A stretch of 64,000 nucleotides of DNA from Climacteris rufus (Eukaryota; Chordata; Aves; Passeriformes; Climacteridae): positions 19,299 to 83,298 of the forward strand of contig VZRZ01008247.1 of the NCBI GenBank assembly GCA_013398175.1, given 5' to 3'. The notes under the pieces are model-generated. The model worked only from the letters and a program-made list of their open reading frames with translations. It searched no databases and was not told the DNA's origin. The position numbers and the translations under genes are program-made. How positions within the stretch are numbered: position 1 is the stretch's first letter; each line of letters starts with the position of its first letter. Of this stretch, positions 13,325-26,810 are shown piece by piece.

Positions 13325-13788
13325 CCATTGCATCATCTCTACATGTACAAGATCTTAAGTTTAGACATATATCACAGTTTAAATTGTTTAGTTTGAAGTA
13401 AAATACAAACTCTGGATACTCTATGACTTTTTAGCAAAAAAAAAAAAATTTGCAGTCATGTGCTCATGTCTAAGAAAATAATTAAAATGGAAAGCACAAG
13501 AGACTGGAAAACCAGTAAAAATTAAAACTTCAAAATTTATTTGAGTATGAAATAAGGAATGGAAATAATCATAAGAAAGTGAATAATTTAATTTTGAAGC
13601 TAAGATGTATCCTGCTAGATTCCCCCCTGAATTGCTCCATTTTTAGTATATTGATAATTTTTATATGAAGTCACATTGTTGTCTGATTTGATGTATGGTG
13701 TTAAAGAACTTCTGCTGTGCACAAATATTTTGTGTTAAAGCTTAAAAATTCTCCAACCATGCACCTTATTAGTAATTCAGATTGTTTT

Positions 13789-13806
13789 TGCATAATTTAT
13801 TATGCA
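13789..13806. promoter_or_regulatory. Perfect palindrome of TGCATAAT (POU/homeodomain-like site)
   Basis: TGCATAAT at 13789-13796 is followed by a TT spacer and its exact reverse complement ATTATGCA at 13799-13806. Palindromes of this kind, with octamer-like half-sites and TAAT cores, resemble sites bound by POU-homeodomain dimers. It sits in an AT-rich stretch (about 13670-13920) with further TAAT and ATTA cores and no repeat signature. Regulatory function is an inference; AT-rich DNA produces palindromes by chance, though 8-bp arms with a 2-bp gap are uncommon. Confidence 0.3.
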
Positions 13807-16800
13807 TCTCATTCTGCATTTTTGATGACATCAGATGGCAGGTTTACCACTGTAAATATTTTTGTGATTAAAGCTACAATTTTCTAAACATTTTTAATGA
13901 TCCAACCACTTAGATGTGTGGATTCTTGTCTTAAACATCCTACACTTGTTTTTAAATTATCTTTAATGTGTAAAATATTTTAAAATGGGACTATGAATTT
14001 GACATTGCATTTTTTGGTCTAATTTATTCTAAATTAATGAGCATATACCTCTTGATAATGGTGCCCAATGAGAACTTGCTTCTCTCTCTCCACCCCATAT
14101 ATGCATCCTCTGAAAAGAATGTTTTTTTCCTATTACTTGCTAGGCATAAATAGTAACTTTTATTGCTGTAGCATGCTACAAGAGAGATCAGCAGAGAGTG
14201 GATGAAATGAGAATACAGGAAAAAGTTCATGTGTACGTGTAGTGACTTCATATTTAGTATAATTTTGCTGAAAAAAGAGCAGAGGCACCATATTTAACAG
14301 CTTTTATCTTAATTTTAAAGCAAAATATCTTAAAAATTGCCCATCATAAATGTTTGCTTTCAACTGAATGTACATTTATTGAACCATTTATTGTGTTCTG
14401 AGTTAAAGCTCATTGTAGCTTCAGTGATGGTGTTAATCTCCTTTAACAGGCATAGATGAAGACACCAAAGAGTTGTTTTGGCAAAGCCAGCTGAGAGGTA
14501 TGGTCAATAGCAGTGCTGAATATTTCAGCAGAATAATAAAATGCTAAATTCCAAAGAAGAGCTGAAGGGTGTGGTAATTAAGAAAGGCTTTTTTGACATT
14601 CTTGGATGTTCCTGAATGAGATACAGAAAGCTTAACTGAGAGCACTTGTTCTTGTCTCTGCCTTTCGAACAACAGAGTACATATAGTATCTTCTTGTTAG
14701 ATTTTGCACCTGGAGAAAACAGAATTCTTTGGTTGAAGGCTAGATATACTTCCACCAGATCACTGACATGCATTTAGTTTGTCTGCAACAGCTGGAAGTG
14801 TTTCTTAGTGTTTGGGTTTAAAGTGAGATAAATTGCTTTTACAGGATGAAGTTGAGGCCATGCTCTCAGTGGAAGAAATCTGTTCCTTCTGGCTTGGAAT
14901 ATGGAGCCTTGTTATGGCCTATCCAGCCTTAATCATACAGTTAGGATTTTTTAGCTCATGTTTACTGCTGGCAGAATGACTATGTTATCAATTGATGGCA
15001 GTCTGGCAAAGGAAGGGGGAAAATAAAGTACACACTGCTTGTCTGTCACTTTGCAATCCTCTGCTTTTATACAACTGCTGTGCAACTGAAGGCAATTTCT
15101 ATTTTTTTACCCACCTTCTTCTGCCCAGTCCTGCTGTTAGATCATCACGTGTTTGTGACATTCATCTGTTGCAGAGGAAACTGTTGTATAAGATATTTAG
15201 GCTCATTACAAATGCAGCACAAGATTCAGTAAGTAAAGAATGTGGGTTGTTAAATCTTCAGATGCAAGACCATCACAGCTCTTATCAGAGTATGTCAGGA
15301 ATAGTTATAGAGAATGAGTTGGAAGTAGATTTGTCTAAAACATTTAAAACTCTCCTGAAGCATGGAAACCTACATGAAGAAAATATACTCTGAGGGACTG
15401 ACATGACCTTGCACTTAGAGTATTTTATAACAGCTCTTAACTATGCTATTTAAATGCTATTATCTCTTGTGACAGTAGCATGTCTTTTGTATTGCTATAG
15501 CAATAATGGGATAAAATACTGGGTTTTGCAGTTGTTTAGCACCATCACGGATTCACACTGGTGTTCCCTGAATAAAGTAGACAAAGAAAATGAACTTTCT
15601 TCTCCTCAAATTACTCCCTTCTCTTATTTTTATACACCAATTTAAATGTAATTTCCAGTCCTCAACATAAATTGGTTGTCTCTGTGATTCCACAGTAATT
15701 TCTGAAAGCTGAGTCTTTCTCTTTGCCAAGGTGTCTGTGTTGCACCATCCTCACAGAAGTGTTGTTTGGCAGGGTAAGGTTGGCTCTGGGCTCTGTGGTC
15801 AGAGCATGACCAGTCCCCCCAGCACAGGCCAAGACTAAGCAGATGAGAGGAGTTCTGCAAAACTGGGGAAGTCGAGTAACCTGACAGAGGTTGGTTTGAC
15901 AGACTAAAGCTCTTGTTAGTCCTCTCTTGACATCCCCTCAGTTTCCAAACCCTGCTGGCAAGGAAGATTTGCCCTGTTTGCCTGCCGTAGCAGTATCTTG
16001 GCTGCCTCCTTTCCCTGGGCGCTGAGGAGTCAGATATAGGGGTAGCACAGAGGCTGAAGAAGTTACTCCCCTGTGGCTCTGTGTAAGGATGTAGAAGGAA
16101 TTTTCTGTACAGTCTGTGACAAAACTCCATTAACTAGAGGAGTATGCTGTGCAGCTGTCACTGCTCATTGGGACTTCTGCCCTCCTCAGAAATTGCTAGT
16201 GACAAAAACCAAAAATTATATAGTCAGTTTGAAAAATATGTTGATGTGAGCAGGGATGTCATTGACCTGCTTCATTTGGCATAAATGCAGACATGTCTTT
16301 GAAAACTGATTCATTAAAACAGATACTCTCTATGTTTGAGGAGAGTTTTGAATCGCTTTATGTTGTGAAGGTTATCATCGCAAAGTTTTTATTTCTTGTT
16401 TGTTTGTTTTGAGAAGACAAACTCCTTTTTATTGCTTAAAGGTCACTGTGGACAGAGTTCTCTAATAAGCAACCCCTGGCTTGCTCTTCCAAGAGATGGC
16501 TAGTAGTAGGATTGTCAAATGGCTAAAACTTCACTGTATTTCCTATAACTGGATAGATTTGAAAAACTTCAGAGAAAAATATTCCAACTATCCATATAAT
16601 ATTTCATACCACATATTTCCATTTTTACTAATTTGCAGCAGTATTTAATTTTATTTTTAGTAAAAATTGGTGGGAACCAGTTTGTGGACTGCATACAGTT
16701 AATATCAACTTGCTTTGATATACAAAAGTGTTTTCTATTCTTACTCCAAACATATAAATTATAATTAATTTTATCTATTTTTTTTGTGTATGTAAAGGAG

Positions 16801-17446
16801 GCAAGAGGAATAAGAGTAGTTTTTAGTGGTTTACAGCTTTCTTGAAACTTTTCAAGTGGGGAAAGCACAACATCATCTTTTCAGTGTTTTACTGAATATT
16901 TACTATTATAAATAGCATTTTTTTTAACAATATCAGAAATTTTCCACAGTAGATGTGCATTTACACTTTCCAAGGACATAATTCCTCACAATACAATCAA
17001 AAGTTGCTGGGCATTAATGGAATTGTCTCCAGGGAAAAGACTGTTATCTCTTTGATGCGAACAGATCTTTTATCAACAATGATTGCTAATACAGTTGAGG
17101 AGACCAGAGAGGCTGTTAGTTATTCTTTTTGGGTGTGCTTTAATGAAGTTATCAGCAAAGTACATCTGTGAACTTTCTTTTGCAAAATAAAGCTTGCAAT
17201 AAATATAAAATTAGATTTTAAGGGGGAAAATGGCATTTGCCTGCAGATGGATTGCAATGTTTGTGAGCAGAAGTACATTTGTTAGTTTAGCAGTAACATT
17301 CTCTAATGTGATTCATGAAAGATAATTTTTGTTTTAATAATAGCCATTACTTATGTTGGTAGCTTATTTTCCTGGTGAGTAATGTCTTTTCCCCCTGTCA
17401 AATTTTTATCTGTTGATATTTTTTGAATTATCTTGTCTTTCCTCAG

Positions 17447-17569
17447 GGCATTGTCAGTAACCAAACAGATTTGACTCAGACAGGGTTCAGCGTGGATCCT
17501 CCAGTAACAAATGCTGTTGATCCAATTTCTAAATTCTGGGACAGCGCTCCTGCCTCTATATGTTTTTAG
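17447..17569 (+). other. Possible terminal-exon-like segment (unidentified)
   Basis: A pyrimidine-rich tract ending in TTTCCTCAG at 17446 resembles a splice acceptor. It is followed by 40 open codons in one frame only, ending in TAG at 17567-17569. The product would begin GIVSNQTDLTQTGFSV and contains DPISKFWDS; I recognise no family. There is no good polyadenylation signal close downstream. By my estimate about one in ten random acceptors in AT-rich DNA would be followed by a frame this long, so this is only a candidate. A degraded pseudogene fragment is equally possible. Confidence 0.15.
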
Positions 17570-20500
17570 CAGGCAGTACTTGCACATCTGTGGCTGGTGA
17601 GCCTGAACTGAAAACCCAGCTGAAAAAAACAGGACATTAGGATTAGGACATCAATGTCCTAGCAGAAGAGAGAAATAATATTGATGCAGGAGACAGTTCT
17701 TTACAGAAGTACAATTTTCTAAAAGGTTGGAGTTTGGAGGTTTTGTAGTTCTGTTCCCTCAAGTGCATATGAATGCGCAAAGAGTGCCACATAACTCCTC
17801 CATTCTCATCTATTATATTCTTTCCATGTGTTACTGTCAATCAGTGAAAAAGTCGTGTGTTTGAATCACAATTGCTGTTGGTTATTTTCTGACTTTTTTT
17901 TTTTTAAGACAGTCATTTACCAGTGCTATTCTAGCTTGTCTACTATGTCAGGTAGCTCTCAGACTCTCACTCTTTTACAACTGTGGGAGCAAAGGCTAAG
18001 TAGATAAATGTCTACTGACTGGCAATTCTCCTGCCCTCTCCTCCCCCGAATTTCTGCCTGCTCTTGGTAGTTTGAGCAAAAACTTTTTTTTGCACTGCTT
18101 CATACACAATTATTTCTGCAGAGCTCTTCAGCAAATGTATTTCAACTAATATTTATACATCAGATAATTGTGGTGTCTCCCAAGGCTCCTTTTTAATACA
18201 CTGAGAGCATCATCTTGTGTATTTTCTTATGTAAAGGTTTTTGGGAATTTTGGCTATGTGAAAGGCGTATTCTCTCCAGACATCTCTTAGATATCAAATA
18301 TCTTGAGGTGATTCAGGTTTTTACCAGAATCTAATGTAAGGGACTGGATGTGGCCAGTGAGCAAGAGAGTGGCGTTAACAGTAAACAGTTTCTGAACAGG
18401 TTTGGATTCCCAGTAGGAAGAAAGTACCAGCTGATGGGCACTTATAGAATAAACACAAATATGCACAGCCTCTGCAGCTGTCAAGAATACACCTTCTAAT
18501 ACTGGAGAGTTGGAGTGAGCTTCAGCTAACAAGGGTTGCTTTCTCTGGGGATCAGTTTAAAAAAAGAAATTTGAAGGACGTACTGAGAAAGTGCAACCAC
18601 ATCTCTGTTGAAACCAGCTGCTTCTTTCTCTTAATTTTCCAAGATGCTCTGCTTTTTCATGCTTTTTTACTGCCCTTTCAGAATTAATGTCACATTTCAC
18701 TTCTACTCCTATGATGTCTGTCGTTATAGCTGGTGTTGAACACCAGAAGACACAATCTCTTCCTGCCTTTTTTTTTCTGTAATGGATTCCTCTCTAATAG
18801 TAAGTAACAATAGGAAACTAACTCTGTTCATCTTTAGGGATGCTACTAACTTTTATGTAGCTATAGAGCCTTGTTGGTTTAAATCCCTGTTGTAAGTATA
18901 TCATTAAAAAACTTCAACTGAGGATTATGCCAGCCAATGCCAGCTCTTCCTTTCATACAACTGGTTTAGCTTGGGGGTTAAAATCATAGTTCACCACTAA
19001 TCAGTTGCAAGGTTACAGGCAAGAAAGTTGGTGAGCAGTATGCAAAAGTCTTGTAGTAAAGGATATTCTAGTACGTAATGGAGGACTTCAGTTACAGGAA
19101 TATTAACATTGTTCAGGAATGTGGTGCATTGAATCATGGAATTACACATGGAAAAATAGTGGGGAGAGTGTTTTAAAAAAAAAAGATATCTTGCTGAGTA
19201 GCATGGCAGAATTCTCTTTGATTTCTTTAAAAGCAGCCTTGAAACCTCATTAATAATTTTGGGGTTGCTTGTTGATCAGGTTGAAACAAACAGATCCCAC
19301 TATTGCTGCTAGCTTAGGTCTTGATCTTGTTAACCCTTAAATTCCTTTTTAAGTAGTAAATTTATGATTAGGGTGTTTCTTTCAGACTGTAAAATTATAT
19401 TATGCTTAATTTGTACAACATTCTTGGTCCCTCTCAACCCAGTAAAATTCAAATAATTGCCTCCCACTGAGAATCATTTCCCTCCTGTATTCTCTCTCAT
19501 TTATAAACTTTGAAACAGAGAAATATTAATGTCATTTTTAATGTTTATCTCTACAAAAATCGTCAATCCCAGAATTTTTAGATTTTAATACATACTCTGC
19601 AGGGACTCACACTAAATTTAACAGTAATTTCTTTTATAAACTCTTGCACATCATAAAAATGCTATGAAGATTCTTCATCTTGCCAATGAGAAGCTTTTGG
19701 CAGAAGCTCTTTCACAGGGGTGTGAAAAGTTTCTAAGCTCTTCTGCTCTACCTTTTTTTTAGTCTACAGTGCTTTAGCATTTCTTAAAATTTATTTTAAG
19801 AGAAGTTACTGTTATTGTTCAAGAAGTTATTGTTCAAACTTATCTCTTTATAACAAACCCTTAAACTTCTTCATATTAAGCCTGATAACTTTGGTTTGAC
19901 TGAAGTATATGAGAGACATGACTAAAGCATATTTATCAGAAAATCCCTCAGTCTATGTGCATATACAGAAGGACACAGAATTCACCACTCTCCTGGAATA
20001 TTCTCCCTTGTAGCCCCCATGCCACCCAAACCTTGACATGTAAACCCCATACAACCCACATTGCAGACAGCAGTACAATTGCCTCCTTACATTTGCTGTC
20101 TTTGTTTCTCTTTACACATTCCAAAATTTCTTGGGCCCTTTAACTATAGGACAAGGCTGGGACTTCTGCCATGACATGGTTTAAATCTCTGTGTGACACC
20201 CACCACTCCACAGCAGCCCTTTGATTGTACAGCTGTGGTATAATTTTTCCAAGGGCTGCTTCAAGTTTGTCAGCAATAATATCCCTTTTTAACAGACTGG
20301 AACTATTTGAAACAAATGTTGTGTATACATACAATGTTGACAAGCTACTGCTCGTGCTGGCTGAGGTTGCTTTATGTCATTTAGTTACATCAGCATGTGC
20401 CAAACATTAATTACAGAAGCCTAATGAGGGACAGAGTGTGCAGGTCTGGGCTCCCACCTGACCTGTGTAGTACCATGACACTTAGCATATTTCATATTTT

Positions 20501-20603
20501 GACTGACCTTTTATCATAATTATTTACTGTTTCACCACTCTTTATGCTTCACTAATTTTTAGGGGTTTTGTGGTTCTCCACAGATACCTAATTAAAATAT
20601 GAA

Positions 20604-20625
20604 ATGCTAATGCACTTATTAGCAT
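20604..20625. promoter_or_regulatory. Inverted repeat ATGCTAAT / ATTAGCAT (octamer-like, candidate regulatory site)
   Basis: ATGCTAAT at 20604-20611 and its exact reverse complement at 20618-20625 are separated by six bases. Each arm is one base from the POU octamer ATGCAAAT and contains a TAAT homeodomain core. The surrounding 20340-20720 region has many TAATTA and TTAGT cores, lacks transposon signatures and looks like a conserved non-coding element by composition. Function is inferred only. Confidence 0.3.
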
Positions 20626-23237
20626 ATCCTGTGGGTGCCACCTTCTAATTGGTGATTCCCTGTGGAGAGTTGCTTTTTGGAGGGAGGACACAAATCTGAG
20701 ATACAAATGTTTTTTATAAGATCTTAGATGTATAGCTATATGATTGGCTTTTTATTAATTGTGGATGAGGATCCAAAAGGTTTACAGTCTGAAGATATTT
20801 TAGGAAGAGCTGTTGACCAGAAGAATTTACCACAGAAATTCGTAGTATATGAATAGTATATTAACTGTTTTGCTGAAGGCCGTTAAATATCACAAACTTC
20901 AAAAGGTTTTACAATTTTCTCTAAAAAAAACTCCAAACCCACCCTTCATTTTAAAGCTGAACATAGATAAAATAAGTTATTTAAATTAAGAAAGTAAAAT
21001 AAAGTATTGTTTTGGCCTGATTACATTTTGCAGTACCAAAATCCTGTAAACACTGAGGGAAGGCTTATTTTAGTCCCTGTTGTAATTCTTCTTTGAATGT
21101 GTAGCAGCAGAATGTGTAGCACTTTGTTAAATTCGCTATCCTCTCCGTGCCAACACTGCAATTTGGATACTGACCTGCATCATAAATTAGTTCTTTGTAC
21201 CTGCAGAAGTCCAGTATTTTAAACTAGTGCCAATTGCTATTCCTTTGACTCTTCATTTTTACTTCAGCTCTCAATAAAAGGATTTTTATGCAACAATATA
21301 CAATTCTTAGCTACTATGGAGGGCAAAGCTAGGGCTGATATTACTGCCCTGGTGTCTTCCTTGCCTTTTTCAGAGCAGTTAAGTTGTTCAACAGTCATTC
21401 TTCTGACTTGTATAGTTATCAAATGCATTTGACTATTTTACTTTCATACACCTGGTAATTGTGCACAGACACTTCTCACAAAACTAATTTTCACGTCAAA
21501 GATACCCTGAAAAGTTCCTCTATCTATCTGACCTTCAACTTCCATATGTACTACAGACAATATAAATTAGCAGAACGTCCATATCACAAATAGAGAAGCA
21601 CCTGACTCGTCCAGAAAACCATCCTGCTCTGTATTTTTGTAAGGTACACTCGTACTCTCATTTACTGTGTGGAAAGTTACCTTATGAGCTAAATTCTGCA
21701 GGGCTGATTACAAGTTGTTGCTACCCTGTAGAATCGTGATATATATTTTGTACTTGGAAATAAAGAAATATGCTTCCCTGGCTTAGGCACTGTTTACAAA
21801 GAACTCTTTCTTGGCTTTGTTTCCCCACAGATGTGGGGATCAATTGAAAAGGGTTGAAGGTTACATAAATTCCTTAACCTTTTCTTCCTGGAGCGTAAAC
21901 TTACCACAGAATTCTTGGCATCAAGTATCTCATGTAAAATGTGAGGAACTTAGTAACAAGATGAAAGAAAGGAAATTTGTTCTTCATTGAGTGCAGAGAC
22001 AAACTAAAAGTTAAGGAAAAACAAATTAATATTTCTAGGACTTAAATGGAATTGAGGTTTTCTTGCAAAATGTCTATCTATCCCCCCACCCTGTAGCCAT
22101 TTATAACATATTTCCTTTGGAGTAATTTTCTTTTCCATGTCAAAGCTGGAAAAGTATTTTCCATCAGTATGAGGTTAAGGAACCTAGGATTAACATGACT
22201 CAGTGGCAGTAAATCATTCTGCCACCTGCACTAGAATGAAATTTCTGATGTCTTGTTTTTCATCTCTGCTACTGGTGTGTAATATGATATTTTTCAGACT
22301 GCAATGCATATGATAATATACCCCTGCTTTATTTATGATGTACACTGCTATGTTGTCTGGAAAGCTACCTTTTCTGTGTTACTAGTCAAATTCCAGGCTA
22401 CACATCACATTTCTATGGACTTGATCCTTTTATGTATATATTTTTTCTTTTCCAAAATTGAAAAGACCAATTATAGGGTTTTTTCCCTGCAAGGTGCAGG
22501 TGATATCATGGAACCAAAACTGCATCCATGAGATACTGGGCCAATGAAGAAAGGATGGTAATAGAATTATCCCAAAGGCTTTTGTAGAAGGAGAGAATAG
22601 TTGAACGGTAGACCGTCATCATGAGAGTCTCCAGACGAGCCAAAAAAATGCACAAGATGGAGAAGCTTGTTTTCAGCTAAGAATGTAATTTTTTATGCTT
22701 CCAGGGATTTTTCTTTCTATTCTGTACCATGCTATTAGATACGGAAGTTCTTGGTATAAATGCTTGTGGGAAAACACCTGTACAAAAATATGTACTGGAG
22801 TTTTCATGGCTGGGAAAAGAAAGAAGGCAAGATATGTGTGTTCTTTTAAAATCAGACTCCACATCATATAATATAACCCTGCTCTGTGCAGTGGTGCATG
22901 AACAGTCTTCTTAAGATGGTGATTTGGCAATGGTTTCTCAGTATTTTCAAAAATATATCAAGAGTCATGATTAATACTTTGAGATGACGCATACCTAAAG
23001 AATTAGCTCTGTTACACATCATGGCACTGATTAGTGGTTGACTAAGGATGACACATGACTGCAAAGACTGGTGAGAGGAAGGTAATCAACTTCTTATTTC
23101 AGAGTGGATATTTCAAAAACCCAGATGATATACAAAAGAGAGGAGAAGAAAAGGACATATAGGGAAAATTAATAGTTCTGTGGTGATCTATGATATTTCA
23201 GCAAGACGAGAAAGCAGTTTTGTGGAATAGAACAAAA

Positions 23238-23824
23238 GGGGATTCTGGCATTGACCCTGAGCCAGAAATGTGCTCTCACAGCAAAAAAATACCAACAGCA
23301 TCACCAGCAGGTGGAGGCCAGTGATCTTTCCCCTCTGCTCAGCTATGGTGTGCTGGTCTGATTCTGGACTTCCCAGTACTAGAGAGATAAACGTACTGAA
23401 GTGAACCCAGCAACATACCGTGGTTATTAAGGGCTTGGATTGCCTGATATATAAAGAGTAGCTGAGGGAGCTGGGGTTGTTAAGTCTGGAGAAGGGAAGA
23501 TTCAGAATGATCTAATCAATGTATATAAATACCTGATGGAGGTGGTAAAGAAGACAAAGCCAGATTTTTCTCAGCAGTACCTAGTCAAAGGACCAGAGGA
23601 AATAAGTTCAAATTGAAATATAAGAAAATTCTTGGGGTTTTTTTACAGTGATCCCAGTGATCTGAGTAAGACAAGATGCCTAGATAGGTTAAGGAGTCTC
23701 CATCCCTGAAGGTATTCAAATCTTGATGGAATATTGTATAGTCTAGGTGATATTTCTTCTGAGCAAGGGTTAGAACTAAATGATCTCCAGAGGCCTCTTT
23801 CAACCTCAAAACTTCTGTGATTCA
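23238..23824 (+). mobile_element. CR1 LINE 3' region, about 590 bp
   Basis: Blocks in CR1 order run along the plus strand: GAGCCAGAAATGTGCTCTCA, the GAGGGAGCTGGGGTTGTT-like and CTGGAGAAGGGAAGATTC-like stretches, AATGTATATAAATACCTGAT, GAGTCTCCATCCCTGAAG, AATGATCTCCAGAGGCC, and the terminal TTCAACCTC...CTTCTGTGATTC. This corresponds to the end of the CR1 second reading frame plus the 3' UTR. The copy is 5'-truncated, as nearly all CR1 copies are, and diverged enough (many stops and indels) to be old and inactive. The 3' end near 23824 shows the remnant of the short GATTCT terminal repeat. Confidence 0.85.
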
Positions 23825-26810
23825 GATGACAAAGATATTGGCTCTGGCTAGGTAAGTGTAAGCCTTTTGAAGACAAAATTAAGGTTTTTTCTTACTCAGT
23901 TTAGTGTTTCTGCATTTCAACTTAGCAATATGAGCTCCCTTGTTGCAACGAGAGTCTTGAACATTTTAAGATAAACTGTCAAGAGGTTTAACTTCACTAT
24001 TACACCAATCTTACTCTACAAGTGGTGCAAAAAAATTTTTTTTTCCAACATATCTTTGTCTTCTGAGAAGTGAACTAAGTTTCTTCTGTTCTCTACTGAT
24101 GGGATCCCAGGTAGATAATCTTGTATAGTTAAACATCAATAAGAAAGCATGTGCAGTTAATTAACCTGGAATTTGTCAGCAAGGATTTTGTGAGGGGAGG
24201 AAGACAAGGGGATAGATAACATGCAAAAATAGAAAGTTACTTGTTGCCAAAAGTTTAGAAGAGAGCAGGTCTCTTGACTTTTGCTTCCTGTCTTGTAACA
24301 GAAATATGGTATTCATGGTTTATTATCAAACCTTCAAAAATAGTTATTTCACCTGAGAGGTCTCTGAATACAAAAGCAAACTGAGCTTCCTGTGATAAAT
24401 TGTACTGATTCCTGTGAAATAACTGTGGTCTGTCAGACTTACCAGCTCTCAGGATTTCTAATTACAAAAGAGATGAAAAAAAGTGCTGCTGACACGCCAT
24501 CTGGACAGCCTGCATAATGTAACAGACTTAAAAATGCATGGTGAAGAAGATCCTCTCTCTTTTTCTGTGGCAACTCATTGTGGGATTTCTTTGGCTTGGT
24601 TGCCATTGGCAGCACAATTATTCCTCCTGAGGCTGTATGTTGACTCAGAGGGTGGAAGTCCAGGGACAGAATGCAGAGGAGTCCAGATTCCACTGCTGAT
24701 ACCAGTAGTACCTCACCATGGTCAAGCAACATCAGTGTCCTATTCCAGTGCCTCCTCTACAAAATAGATACTAGGAAAGCCTGTTCACTTGGTCTTTGAA
24801 TTACATTCATTTCCTTGTTCCCTTACTGCCAAAAAAAAGAGGCCCAAGGAAGGTTCTGTTAAGCTTTTTTTTTGAGATGAATACTTCAATTTTATGTCAG
24901 CAGCAGTGGTTAATTTTAGAAATATTTTGATTGCATTCATGTTTCACTAATGAAAATGGCTCTGAAACAAAGAACTGCAAACTTGTTTGGCCTCTTTGCC
25001 ACTTGCACAGTAACAAATGCTGAACATCTTTCTGCTAAGTTGAAAAAGATGATGAGCTCATTCTGGTACTGAAATAGGAAGAAACTGGCCCTTTACCCCC
25101 AGAGTTATAATTTTTCTTTTGCCCTGACCACTCTTACACTCTGCACCTCTGTCCAGCACACACGCAGCAGGATGCTGGTATTCAGGCTCCATTGGGTTAT
25201 TGACACAACCTGTTCCTCAGGAACCTCCTGGGATCAGAGTAATTGAACTCAAAAGTTGAGTCTCTATAGAAATATCCCTGACCTTTTGCCTTGCAGTCAG
25301 TGGGGTGACCATATGTGAACGCCAATTAAGCAGCCATGGGTGTTTTGACTGAGGGAATTAGGTCAAACATAGCTTTGAGGTTATATAATCCCTTTTCCTA
25401 TTAACTTGTGAGAGTTGGAAGTACAGAACCATTCCTTTCCCACCTTCTCTCCACCAATGCATTTTTATTCATATTTGAAAGAAATCTACTTCTTTTGCAA
25501 AAGGCGATCATCATAATCAGCTACTTTCAAATCCATCAGTACAATTTTTACTCTTCTGGAAGATTTATTATGGTAACAAAAACATTGTAGAAATGGGGTT
25601 CCTTCTCCTTCAATCTGAGGAAAAAAATTAGAAGATGAGTGCATTGAGGGTGATGATAAGACTTAAATGAACACCTGCTTACAGTTCTGCTTAGTTCAGA
25701 TGCTTCCTTAAGGTGAGCCTGTTTCTGAATTGCAGCTGTTAGATTTTCTGAATTAAGTGGGGAAATTACAATTGTATCAAGCAAGAAAGCACAGTGGCAG
25801 ACATGGAAGGGGATGAGCAAATGGCCAAGGAAATGAGGAAGGAGAGGTCTCCATCTGTAAAGTGTAACACCTGCACAAGCAGCAGGGTGCAAGATTGAAG
25901 CTTGTGCTGCACAGAGTACCTCCTGTACCAAGCTAGTGGATTAGCACAGAGGGACTGCTGCTATCCACAGGGGCCAACAGCAAGACAGCTTTAGTGCTTT
26001 CTCTTTCATTTGCTGAAGCTTAGTCAGCTTTGCCCTAGGAGTCTATGAGGACCCAGTTACACATTTCCATCCTGCATTGTTTTTTGATATATCACTTCCA
26101 GTTTTAAATAATATATGAGTAAAATCAGATTGTTTTGTTGTATTGCTGGTGTGGTGAGGGTTTTCCTGGTAAAATGAAAAATGGTATCAAAAGAAATTAA
26201 CGTGACAGTCTCTCTGACCTCCACTCTTTTCTTATGTTATGAGTGTAATGTGCAGGAAGGGCTGGAAAAGGCAAAGATTTGTCTAGAAAACATAGGAAAA
26301 TAATGGTATGGTAAACAATAAACTAATGAAAATGGAATAGTTCAACTAATGCGTCACACAGTAACACAGGCAAAAAAAGTTTGTTGAAATATTCATGATG
26401 AAGAGAAGTCTCTGAAAAGAATATGCTATGAGGAATTAAGGGAGCAGAAAGAGATGTGTGAGGGGAATTCAGAGGATGTGCATGGGCTGACACTGAGCAT
26501 GGGGAAGGCTTCATTAGAAGGAAGCAAGTAGGAAAATGGAAATAATGGGTGAGCAAAGACAGCCTTTTCACAAAAAGGTGATGCAAATCATTACCAGATA
26601 ATGGGAGTTGATCTTTATGAGAGAACTTCAGAGTAGCTGAGGAAACTTGAGCATGCCAGTTTTGGAGACTAGTGGTAAAGGTGAAGGAGGTCAAGACCTA
26701 ATTTCAATGTGGGAAAAGCTCATTATTGGTGAAATAACACATTCTGCAGAGATGTGATTTCTTGATTTTGGTTGAAGATAAATGTTGGAGTCTGTGAAGG
26801 ATTTCAGTGC
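23825..26810. other. AT-rich non-coding DNA, no gene recognised
   Basis: No gene, RNA or classified repeat is recognised. GC-richer patches at 24480-24770 and 25550-25930 hold open frames of 94-127 codons on one or both strands, without domains. They look like chance frames or undated old repeat DNA. Confidence 0.55.

Larger units (their letters stand above)
13325..23237. other. Long AT-rich non-coding stretch with a few regulatory-looking sites
   Basis: No gene or classified transposon is recognised in these 9.9 kb. Noteworthy spots are listed separately: a palindrome at 13789-13806, an exon-like segment at 17447-17569 and an inverted repeat at 20604-20625. Poly-A or poly-T tracts occur at about 13436-13448 and 17889-17904. 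A GC-richer patch at 15640-16130 holds a 162-codon minus-strand frame with no recognisable domain and could be an unclassified old repeat. The rest is ordinary. Confidence 0.55.

Noticed and set aside
14992..15393. 133-codon plus-strand frame
   Set aside because: Cys/Leu-rich, low-complexity-like start, no domain. Frames of this length are expected by chance in 64 kb.
15642..16130. 162-codon minus-strand frame
   Set aside because: No family or motif is recognised and no promoter or splice context is visible. The GC-richer patch more likely is old repeat DNA. It is kept only as a note in the interval description.
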